DNA of 29,595 bases, taken from NCBI GenBank assembly GCA_029850565.1, contig JARCRR010000238.1:1-29595 (forward strand), given 5' to 3'. Below are positions 23,270 through 29,595 of the stretch, piece by piece. Made by a program: the position numbers and the translations under genes. The stretch comes from Gallionella sp. (GTDB lineage: Bacteria; Pseudomonadota; Gammaproteobacteria; Burkholderiales; Gallionellaceae). Positions within the stretch are counted from its first letter, which is position 1, and each line of letters opens with the position of its first letter. The notes under the pieces were generated by a model. That model searched no databases. It had not been told where the DNA came from and saw only the letters and a program-made list of their open reading frames with translations.

Positions 23270-24690
23270 GTCTTGTTGTGGAAGCAGACAAGCAATTGAT
23301 TGCAGCCATCGCCGCCGTTACAGGCGGCGATGGCATTTTGACGGGCGAAGCGACAGCTACATTTTGCAAAGATTGGCGCGGCCGATATGCGGGAAATGCG
23401 CTGGCAGTTGTATTTCCATCCGACACTCAACAAGTCAGCGCAGTAGTAAAGATGTGCGCTGAAAACAAAGTCGCCATCGTGCCGCAAGGGGGTAACACCA
23501 GTTTATGCGGTGCATCTGTTCCCCTGTCTGACGGTAGCAAACAGATCATCATCAATCTCTCGCGCATGAATCGCATATGTGGCGTCGATGCGCTCAACTA
23601 CACCATGACGGTCGAGGCGGGCTGCAAGCTTGCCGCGCTATATGAGGCGGCGGAGCAGCAAGACAGACTCTTTCCGCTCGGTCTCACTGCCATCGCACCG
23701 CACTGCGAGATCGGGGGTAACCTGTCAACGAATGCTGGCGGTATCGGTGTGCTGCGTTATGGCAGTGCGCGCGATCTCGTACTGGGCCTGGAAGTCGTCT
23801 TGCCGGACGGGCGAATCTGGAATGGTCTGCGCAGTCTGCGCAAGGACAATACCGGCTATGACCTCAAGCACCTGTTCATCGGTGCGGAAGGCACGCTTGG
23901 CATCATCACCGCCGCCGTGCTCAAACTCTATCCGCGCCCCAAGTCGATGGCAACTGCCTGCATCGCGGTGCGCGATCCCGCTGCTGCGGTAGCGTTGCTT
24001 TCGCATCTGCGCGCCACCTGCGGCGACAAGATCAGCGGCTTCGAAATCATCTCGCGCTCCTGTCTCGACCTCGTGTTCAGGCACATTGCCGACACGCACG
24101 AACCTTTCACCGGCAAGCACGAATGGATCGTCATAGCGAAACTGGCCGATGTGCTGCCAGCGCCGCTGGATACGGCTCTGTGCGATGCGCTCAAGTCGTT
24201 CGGCAGCGGCATTCTTGAATTTGACATCGCCGCCGATGAGTCTAAAGCGGAACGCTGGTGGAAACTGCGCAAGAACATCGCCGAGGCGCAGAAGGCGGAA
24301 GGCATCAGTATCAAGCACGATGTCTCCGTACCCATCAGTAGTGTGGCGGAATTCATCGCGCAAGCCAGTACTGCATTGCGCAATACCTATCCCAGCATCC
24401 GCATAGTTGCTTTCGGTCATATCGGTGATGGCAACATCCACTACAACATCTCAATGCTAGATGCGTCAAAGAACGCAGCCTTCATTGAACAGCAAGAGCG
24501 CGGCGTGAATCGTATCGTGTATGAGGTCGTGGCAAGGCTCAATGGCAGCATTAGTGCCGAGCACGGTCTGGGGCAGTTGAAGCGCGAAGAGATCGCTCAC
24601 TACAAGAGCGCATTGGAGTTGGAATTGATGCGCAAAATCAAACAGACTCTAGACCCTAACGGCCTGATGAATCCAGAGAAAGTGATTTGA
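23266..24690 (+). CDS. FAD-binding oxidoreductase of the GlcD / D-2-hydroxyacid dehydrogenase family
   Basis: A soluble 474-residue flavoprotein of the PCMH/VAO type. The N-terminal FAD-binding domain has PQGGNTSLCG (73-82), NLSRMNRI and GGNLSTNAGGIGVLRYG. The C-terminal FAD-oxidase domain has GHIGDGNIHYNI, SAEHGLGQLKR and the closing PNGLMNPEKV. These motifs fit D-lactate, D-2-hydroxyglutarate and glycolate (GlcD) dehydrogenases, which pass electrons from a 2-hydroxyacid to quinone or cytochrome; the substrate cannot be told from motifs. No GlcE or GlcF gene is adjacent. The GTG at 23266 overlaps the previous stop (GTGA); an in-frame GTG at 23218 would overlap by 52 bases and is less likely. 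Confidence 0.9.
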   Translation: MSLVVEADKQLIAAIAAVTGGDGILTGEATATFCKDWRGRYAGNALAVVFPSDTQQVSAVVKMCAENKVAIVPQGGNTSLCGASVPLSDGSKQIIINLSRMNRICGVDALNYTMTVEAGCKLAALYEAAEQQDRLFPLGLTAIAPHCEIGGNLSTNAGGIGVLRYGSARDLVLGLEVVLPDGRIWNGLRSLRKDNTGYDLKHLFIGAEGTLGIITAAVLKLYPRPKSMATACIAVRDPAAAVALLSHLRATCGDKISGFEIISRSCLDLVFRHIADTHEPFTGKHEWIVIAKLADVLPAPLDTALCDALKSFGSGILEFDIAADESKAERWWKLRKNIAEAQKAEGISIKHDVSVPISSVAEFIAQASTALRNTYPSIRIVAFGHIGDGNIHYNISMLDASKNAAFIEQQERGVNRIVYEVVARLNGSISAEHGLGQLKREEIAHYKSALELELMRKIKQTLDPNGLMNPEKVI

Positions 24691-24754
24691 TGCAATGGTG
24701 ACGGTTCTTGATTTTTTGCCGTTGCAGGGAAGGCAACAGTACATAGGGATGTTG

Positions 24755-24760
24755 TAGAAT
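24755..24760 (+). promoter_or_regulatory. Possible -10 box before the tetrahaem cytochrome gene
   Basis: TAGAAT matches the -10 consensus at 5 of 6 and is flanked by GTTG and CAAC, a small inverted repeat. Just downstream is CCCAACATTGGG (24764-24775), another short palindrome. The -35 is unclear. The start would be near 24767, about 58 bases before the ATG at 24825. Confidence 0.3.
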
Positions 24761-24824
24761 CAACCCAACATTGGGCATGCGCACAGAACAGATATTCGGA
24801 ATCAAATTTCAAATAGAGGATGTC

Positions 24825-25967
24825 ATGAACAAAAATATCTTTGCACTCGCAATACTGCTGATCTTTCTGACTGGATGTTCGGAAAAACAGGGGCCAAAAG
24901 ATCTTTCGAAATTACCCTTGGATCTAGAGGCGGGTAAGGTGGTCGCCCAGAATAGCTGCGCTATCTGTCATGGCATGGATGGTAAGGGGGTGGCAGATAA
25001 CATTCCTAATCTGGCCGCACAAATCGAAGCCTATCTGCTCAAAGCTGTTCAGAGTTATGACCACGGCAAGCGCGTCGACAGCAGCGGAAATGTCATGAAA
25101 GTTGCTGAAGGATTATCACCGAATCAGCTTCGCAATGCGGTCGGTTATTACGCAAGCCTACCACCGGTGGTCAATCAGCCATCTAAAGTGAAGACGGAAT
25201 ATTCCTACTACGAGCGAGGCAAAGCGTTGAGCAAGCCATGTGCAGCTTGTCATGGAGCGGATGGGAATACTGCCGTTGCTGGAGTTCCGCGCCTAGCCGG
25301 ACAACATCCGCAGTACATCATTAAGGCAACCAAGTCCTATCATGACGGTACGCGCACCATGCCGTCGATGCATGCGAAGCTAGATAGCCTGAGTGCGGCC
25401 GACATGGAGAATATCGCCATCTACTTTGCGCTGAACGAACCCAAGTCGCCCTCTAGCAAGGCAGTCAATTCGCATGAGGGAACTCAATTCATCAGTTCCT
25501 GCGTCAAATGCCACGGTCCTTCAGGATCTGGCGATGACTTGAGTGTGCCCAATCTGGCTGGGCAAAACGTGCAGTATCTCAATACAGTGATCAAGTCATA
25601 TCGCGACAATGTGCGTGACCATAAAGTGATGCATCAGGCGCTCGCTGGATTGAAGGATAGTGAGATCAACAAGATCGCCATTTACTTTGCGACAGAGCTG
25701 CCCGCGCAGACCAGTTTTTCGCCGCCAGAGACGATCAACTCCTTGGTGCAGAAATGTGATCTTTGCCACAGTCTCGGCAATGCCAATCCCGATATGTTGA
25801 CGCCCAAACTGAACGGTCAGAATCGCGCCTACTTGGTTAATGCGATGATGACCTATCGAGATGGAGATCGCGGGAATTCGGCGATGCACTCGATCAGTTC
25901 GGCAATGCTCTTCGATGCCACTATTGAGGGATTAGCTGAGCACTATTCAGCGCAAGAGGCAAAGTGA
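24825..25967 (+). CDS. Tetrahaem cytochrome c4-like lipoprotein
   Basis: A 380-residue exported electron carrier. The N-terminus is a lipoprotein signal peptide with lipobox LTGC (Cys18). Four tandem class I cytochrome c domains follow, with haem motifs CAICH (45-49), CAACH (139-143), CVKCH (226-230) and CDLCH (311-315). Each domain resembles half of a dihaem cytochrome c4, including the repeated PNLAGQ/PRLAGQ-type segment, the SYRDG/SYHDG segment and a likely Met ligand (Met91, Met179 or 182, Met269, Met354). It thus looks like two cytochrome c4 molecules in line. GAGG lies 7-10 bases before the ATG at 24825; a longer reading from 24771 would hide the signal peptide. Partner of the cytochromes downstream by context only. 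Confidence 0.92.
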   Translation: MNKNIFALAILLIFLTGCSEKQGPKDLSKLPLDLEAGKVVAQNSCAICHGMDGKGVADNIPNLAAQIEAYLLKAVQSYDHGKRVDSSGNVMKVAEGLSPNQLRNAVGYYASLPPVVNQPSKVKTEYSYYERGKALSKPCAACHGADGNTAVAGVPRLAGQHPQYIIKATKSYHDGTRTMPSMHAKLDSLSAADMENIAIYFALNEPKSPSSKAVNSHEGTQFISSCVKCHGPSGSGDDLSVPNLAGQNVQYLNTVIKSYRDNVRDHKVMHQALAGLKDSEINKIAIYFATELPAQTSFSPPETINSLVQKCDLCHSLGNANPDMLTPKLNGQNRAYLVNAMMTYRDGDRGNSAMHSISSAMLFDATIEGLAEHYSAQEAK

Positions 25968-26017
25968 AGCGCCTTTGAGCGGGGACGATTTTTATTCGCA
26001 ACTTCAGGAGAAATAAA

Positions 26018-26353
26018 ATGAAAACCAAAGTCTTGTTATCAAGTGCAGTATTCATGATTTCAGCATTCGTGGCCATAGGTGCGCAGGCGGCTGTGGATGA
26101 AGCGGGTGCGAAGAATCTGCTGAATGAGAATGGATGCCTGAATTGCCATGATGTGACCAAGACCAAGGTCGCGCGCTCATATAAGAAGATCGCGGCAGAG
26201 CGCAAGGGTAAGTCAGGGGCGGAAGCTGCGATCACCAAGCACCTCACACAGCCAAACATGGTGAAGGTTGGCGAGGACATGGTTGACCATCCCCAAATTG
26301 AAGCCGATCCGGCGCAAGTGAAGAATCTGGTCAAATGGATTCTGTCGCGCTGA
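26018..26353 (+). CDS. Small periplasmic monohaem cytochrome c (class I)
   Basis: A 111-residue protein with a Sec signal peptide (about 1-25, ending GAQAA) and one haem motif CLNCH at 40-44. The mature part is about 86 residues, the size of cytochrome c-551-like carriers, and ends with a helix VKNLVKWILS typical of the family. A Met ligand would be Met81 or Met88. AGGAGA lies 8-13 bases before the ATG. It sits 50 bases after the tetrahaem lipoprotein and 96 bases before the large b/c fusion, so it probably shuttles electrons in the same route. Confidence 0.9.
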   Translation: MKTKVLLSSAVFMISAFVAIGAQAAVDEAGAKNLLNENGCLNCHDVTKTKVARSYKKIAAERKGKSGAEAAITKHLTQPNMVKVGEDMVDHPQIEADPAQVKNLVKWILSR

Positions 26354-26368
26354 TGTAGCAAATATGGA

Positions 26369-26393
26369 CGGCGTAGTTCACAACGCTACGTCG
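26369..26393 (+). other. Intergenic hairpin between two cytochrome genes
   Basis: CGGCGTAG (26369-26376) pairs with CTACGTCG (26386-26393) with one G-U pair and a 9-base loop. No T run follows, so it is not a standard intrinsic terminator. It could be an mRNA processing or stability element that sets different levels for the small cytochrome and the membrane fusion. Confidence 0.3.
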
Positions 26394-26449
26394 CCCGTAT
26401 GTCGCACTGGACGTATTGAATGACGCTCCAACCTGTCTGGAAGAATAAA

Positions 26450-28453
26450 ATGAAAACCCCCGTGCTGTTCCCATCTTTGCCAAGAGGCGTGTACCTGTTG
26501 GCGCTCCTTGTTACGACCTGGATCTCGATCGTTTCGCTTGCGGCGGCGGCCCCCGATCCTGCTTCGTCAAAGAATGCAACCTGCCTCGCTTGCCATGATG
26601 GCAAAAATGCCAAGCTACATGGAAAGGGTTCGAATGGCGAGATGCGCGAGCTACATGCAGTTCCTCCGGAAAAATTTCAGAAGAGCGTACACGCAAATCT
26701 CGCCTGCGTGACTTGCCACGTTGAGATCAAGGACAATCGAGCGCCGCATAAAATTTCCGTGGCGGCTAAAAAGCCGGATTGTGCGGAGTGCCACATCTCG
26801 TTATGGGTGACGGCGTTGCGCGAAAGTAAGCTCGACGAGAAGCCCGGTTTGACGGTGGTGATGCGAAACATCGAGGTCTATAAACAGTCATCGCATGCCA
26901 AACCCAATGCCGACAATCCTGAGATTCCGAACGCTACCTGCCATGACTGTCATGACGATCATGCTTTCAAAGTAGCCCCCAGCGGTTCTGCTGAGCACGA
27001 TGAGTGGCACCACAGCACCCCTCAAGTCTGTGGCGAGAATTGCCATGCAGGACAATTGGGGCAGTATGTCGGATCAGTTCATGGCAAGGAGTTACTCCAG
27101 AAGAACAATCACAAGGCGGCGGCGTGCATTGATTGCCATACGACGCACGCGATAGGCAGCCCCGCTTCATCACCAATCAAGTTGGAGATCACCAAGAACT
27201 GTGGTGGTTGCCATGAAGAGAATCTCAAGACATACCGCGCAACCTATCACGGACAGGTGAGTTCGCTGGGCTATGCATACACCGCCAAATGTTTCGATTG
27301 TCATGGTAGCCATGATGTACGCAGGGCGGATGACCCGAAGTCCAAGGTACACCCGGACAAACGGCTGAAAACCTGCCAGAAGTGCCACAACGACAAGAAG
27401 CCTGGTATGAACACCGCCACGGAAGGTTTTCTGACGTTCAGCCCTCACGCAAACAGTCACGATTTCGCAAAATATCCACAAATGTGGATCGTGACCAAAT
27501 TCATGATCGCCTTATTGGTGGGGGTGTTCATCTTCTTCTGGCTACATTCCGCACTCTGGTATTACCGCGAATGGAAAGAGCAAAAAGAAGGCAAGGTCGT
27601 GTCCTACATCCGTGCGGGTGATTTGCCGGTGGATGAGAAGAAATTCTTCCAGCGCTTCCCGTGGGGTTGGCGAGTCGCCCATCTGGTGTTCGCCTTGGTC
27701 ACCATGACCTTGGTGTTGACCGGTACGACAGCTTTGTTTGCCGAAACAGCTTGGGCGCCAGTGGTTGCCAACATGCTGGGAGGGCCGCATTTGATCAATC
27801 ACATCCATCGCATCGTTGCGGGCTTGTTCGTCGCGATCTTCTTCACGCACTTCATCTACGTGATGCAGAAGTTGCTACGCGACAAGAACTTCCGCTGGTT
27901 CGGGCCGGACTCCTTGATACCGAACTGGAAGGACTTCAAGGATTGCTACGGCATGTTCAAGTGGTTCTTCGGTAAGGGGCCGAAGCCGATGTTCGATCGC
28001 TGGACTTATTTCGAAAAGTTCGATTACTGGGCAGTGTTCTGGGGGGTCACCATCATCGGCACCAGCGGCTTGATGCTGGCGATACCGCACGTGACAGCGA
28101 CCTATCTGCCGGGCTGGGTGTTCAACGTGGCGACCGTGGTGCATGCGGAGGAGGCGTTCCTTGCAGCAGTGTTCTTGTTCACGGTGCACTTCTTCAACAA
28201 CCATTTCCGTCCGGATAAGTTACCGCCACCTGACATCGTCATGTTCACCGGCGCGCAGTCCTTGGATGAGTTCAGGCGTGACCACCCCGCGCAGTATCAA
28301 CGTCTTGTCGATGCGGGTGAGTTGGAGAAATATCTGGTCGACGCGCCGTCCATGCCGATGACCTTGGCATCGAAGATATTGGGCATCGTGCTCATCCTGT
28401 TTGGTTTAACTTTGCTGACCTTGGTGGCCATTGGCTTCTTCGGTGGTGCATAA
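26450..28453 (+). CDS. CbcL-like fusion: multihaem cytochrome c plus b-type membrane domain
   Basis: From the ATG at 26450 (GGAAGA well placed before it; ATG 26420 is the alternative) the protein has 667 residues. A signal peptide (about 10-34) is followed by a periplasmic domain with haem motifs at 45 CLACH, 86 CVTCH, 111 CAECH, 164 CHDCH, 226 CIDCH, 251 CGGCH, 281 CFDCH and 309 CQKCH, plus the unusual CX3CH motif CGENCH at 194: eight standard and one expanded. The C-terminal half has about five or six membrane helices (about 347-372, 409-432, 453-472, 529-548, 567-585, 642-664) with histidines (411, 451, 453, 467, 565, 580) suited to two b haems, like the formate dehydrogenase/hydrogenase cytochrome b family. 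This matches the described layout of Geobacter CbcL, an inner-membrane quinone oxidoreductase. Direction of electron flow is not shown by sequence. Confidence 0.88.
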   Translation: MKTPVLFPSLPRGVYLLALLVTTWISIVSLAAAAPDPASSKNATCLACHDGKNAKLHGKGSNGEMRELHAVPPEKFQKSVHANLACVTCHVEIKDNRAPHKISVAAKKPDCAECHISLWVTALRESKLDEKPGLTVVMRNIEVYKQSSHAKPNADNPEIPNATCHDCHDDHAFKVAPSGSAEHDEWHHSTPQVCGENCHAGQLGQYVGSVHGKELLQKNNHKAAACIDCHTTHAIGSPASSPIKLEITKNCGGCHEENLKTYRATYHGQVSSLGYAYTAKCFDCHGSHDVRRADDPKSKVHPDKRLKTCQKCHNDKKPGMNTATEGFLTFSPHANSHDFAKYPQMWIVTKFMIALLVGVFIFFWLHSALWYYREWKEQKEGKVVSYIRAGDLPVDEKKFFQRFPWGWRVAHLVFALVTMTLVLTGTTALFAETAWAPVVANMLGGPHLINHIHRIVAGLFVAIFFTHFIYVMQKLLRDKNFRWFGPDSLIPNWKDFKDCYGMFKWFFGKGPKPMFDRWTYFEKFDYWAVFWGVTIIGTSGLMLAIPHVTATYLPGWVFNVATVVHAEEAFLAAVFLFTVHFFNNHFRPDKLPPPDIVMFTGAQSLDEFRRDHPAQYQRLVDAGELEKYLVDAPSMPMTLASKILGIVLILFGLTLLTLVAIGFFGGA

Positions 28454-28480
28454 AGGTTTGCAGATCGATTGAATGACCGG

Positions 28481-28505
28481 TCCGGCGGGGATGATCCTTG
28501 CCGGA
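28481..28505 (+). other. Imperfect hairpin between the CbcL-like gene and the HemG-like gene
   Basis: TCCGGC (28481-28486) pairs with GCCGGA (28500-28505), with an inner GGA/TCC pairing. No T run follows. It lies 28 bases after the upstream stop and 35 bases before the next start; it may be a weak terminator or leader structure. Confidence 0.25.
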
Positions 28506-28539
28506 TTGGATGGCTTTCCGTCCACTCAGTATTCACAGA

Positions 28540-29064
28540 ATGGCAAACATACTTCTCGCCTATTCAACGACCGACGGGCATACAAGAGAGATATGCCTGC
28601 GGATACAAAGGGTGATCGAGCTGCCTCATCGGGTCACGCTTCTACCCCTTGTTGATTGCACAGCAAATGACTTGCAAGCGTTCGACACCATTGTGATCGG
28701 CGCGAGCATCCGCTATGGCAAGCACAATCCCGGAGTTGTCGACTTCGTCAATCGGAACGCGCAGATCCTGGATAGCAAAGCCAACGCATTCTTTTCAGTG
28801 AACGTCGTTGCGCGCAAACCGGAAAAGAACACACCGGAAACCAACCCCTACTTGCAGAAATTCTTGAAGCAGATCGTGTGGAGGCCGAAACATCTGGCAG
28901 TGTTCGCGGGAAAGCTTAACTATCCCAGCTACCGTTTTATTGATCGCATGACGATTCGACTGATCATGTGGATGACTAAGGGGCCGACAGATACAAGAAA
29001 CATCTATGAATTTACCGATTGGAAACAGGTCGAGGATTTCGGAAGACAAGTGAGTCGAATATAG
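28540..29064 (+). CDS. hemG: HemG-like flavodoxin-type protoporphyrinogen IX dehydrogenase
   Basis: A 174-residue protein of the long-chain flavodoxin type, like HemG, which oxidises protoporphyrinogen IX to protoporphyrin IX and passes electrons to quinones at the inner membrane. The FMN phosphate loop is near the start (LLAYSTTDGHTREIC), followed by IVIGASIRYGKHNPGVVDFV and FFSVNVVARKPEKNTPETNPY, both characteristic of HemG. The insert with LNYPSYRFIDRMTIRLIMWMT also fits. The ATG at 28540 matches family N-termini; an upstream in-frame TTG at 28498 would add 14 unlike residues. No clear Shine-Dalgarno is seen. It follows a large haem protein and gives the window a third haem-synthesis gene. 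Confidence 0.87.
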   Translation: MANILLAYSTTDGHTREICLRIQRVIELPHRVTLLPLVDCTANDLQAFDTIVIGASIRYGKHNPGVVDFVNRNAQILDSKANAFFSVNVVARKPEKNTPETNPYLQKFLKQIVWRPKHLAVFAGKLNYPSYRFIDRMTIRLIMWMTKGPTDTRNIYEFTDWKQVEDFGRQVSRI

Positions 29065-29165
29065 GGCTCGATGATCCGTCGTCAGATATGGGAAATCGAT
29101 TATTGGTGATGGCATTGTTTAACACTGATGAGGCTATCCCACCTTCACCGCCACTTTCAATCTGG

Positions 29166-29200
29166 TTGATTGATGATCACAAAGTGATATAAAGCATCAA
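29166..29200 (+). promoter_or_regulatory. Promoter with nested inverted repeats before the NYN gene
   Basis: TTGATT (29166-29171) and TATAAA (29188-29193), 16 bases apart, make a good sigma-70-like promoter. Overlapping it are nested inverted repeats: TTGATG (29170-29175) with CATCAA (29195-29200), and inside them ATCAC (29176-29180) with GTGAT (29184-29188). This looks like an operator laid over the promoter. The rest of the 187-base gap shows nothing further. Confidence 0.45.
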
Positions 29201-29251
29201 GCAGGCGACATTCCTGTATCGCTATCCGATCCAGTCAGAGGAGGAACGCAA

Positions 29252-29595
29252 ATGGCAGCCCAACCCGAGATCACCAACATGGCCCTGTTCTGCGATTTTG
29301 AGAACGTGGCGCTGGGTGTGCGCGACGCCAAGTACGCGCAATTCGATATCAAAAAAGTGCTGGAACGTCTGCTGCTCAAGGGCAGCATCGTGGTGAAGAA
29401 AGCCTATTGCGACTGGGATCGCTACAAGGAGTTCAAGGCCACCATGCACGAGGCCGCCTTCGAGCTGATCGAGATCCCGCATGTGAGGCAAAGCGGCAAG
29501 AATTCCGCCGACATCCGCATGGTCGTCGATGCGCTAGACCTGTGTTACACCAAGGCCCATGTGGACACTTTCGTCATCATCAGCGGCGATTCCGA
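29252..29595 (+). CDS. NYN-domain (PIN-like, LabA/DUF88) protein, N-terminal part
   Basis: The frame is open to the window edge and covers the first 114 residues. It begins MAAQPEITNMALFCDFENVA behind a strong AGAGGAGG. The ALFCDFENVALG segment, the basic region around VVKKAYCDWDRY, the segment SADIRMVVDALDLCY and the closing FVIISGDSD/E match NYN domains: the acidic residues in DFEN, SADIRMVVD and SGDSD are the expected metal-binding set of this PIN-like nuclease fold. Longer members often carry a C-terminal OST-HTH/LOTUS RNA-binding domain, but this end lies outside the window. Likely role is RNA cleavage; the target is unknown. Confidence 0.88.
   Translation, partial: MAAQPEITNMALFCDFENVALGVRDAKYAQFDIKKVLERLLLKGSIVVKKAYCDWDRYKEFKATMHEAAFELIEIPHVRQSGKNSADIRMVVDALDLCYTKAHVDTFVIISGDS

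Noticed and set aside
23725..24441. A 238-codon minus-strand frame inside the flavoprotein gene
   Set aside because: Shadow of the real gene; no domain and no ribosome-binding site.
29161..29182. An FNR/Anr-type box (TTGAT-N4-ATCAA) upstream of the NYN gene
   Set aside because: The half-sites are spaced by 5 rather than 4 bases and the second half-site is imperfect.

Overview
The window reads as ordinary chromosome from a betaproteobacterium. The gene order pilMNOPQ - aroK/aroB - dgt - gltBD - hemE - priA is a familiar betaproteobacterial backbone, the porphobilinogen synthase is the metal-site type without the zinc cysteines, and there is a dense set of c-type cytochromes. A Gallionellaceae-like or neighbouring Nitrosomonadales host is my best guess. 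It is inference from gene content, not an alignment. I saw no tRNA, rRNA, CRISPR array, insertion sequence or prophage.

Layout. Bases 1-545 (minus) hold the start of mpl (murein peptide recycling ligase, cut by the window edge) and a small DUF486-type membrane protein. The gap to hemB contains a likely minus-strand small RNA with its own terminator. hemB (846-1853, plus) converges on a two-gene minus-strand unit: mrcA (PBP1A) followed by a nucleotidyltransferase-like protein. mrcA is divergent from pilMNOPQ (4882-9793), the alignment complex and secretin of type IV pili. After a clear terminator come an in-frame AroK-AroB fusion and dgt, then gltBD (glutamate synthase) and hemE. The 296-base gap before priA holds the hemE terminator and a cluster of DnaA-box-like sequences.

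From 22.5 kb onward the window is redox-oriented: a membrane protein with one periplasmic haem c motif coupled by a 4-base overlap to a GlcD/D-2-hydroxyacid-type flavoprotein; a four-haem cytochrome c4-like lipoprotein; a small monohaem cytochrome c; a large fusion of a nine-haem c domain to a b-type membrane domain resembling the CbcL architecture; and a HemG-like flavodoxin. The last gene, cut by the edge, is a NYN (PIN-like) nuclease-family protein.

How the parts fit. hemB, hemE and the HemG-like gene make haem, and the 22.5-28.5 kb block is rich in haem proteins. The CbcL-like protein, tetrahaem lipoprotein and small cytochrome could form a quinone-to-periplasm electron route. The most interesting items are the CbcL-like module, the haem/flavoprotein pair, the anti-Shine-Dalgarno small RNA candidate, the DnaA-box cluster before priA, and the AroK-AroB fusion with a possible leaderless start.
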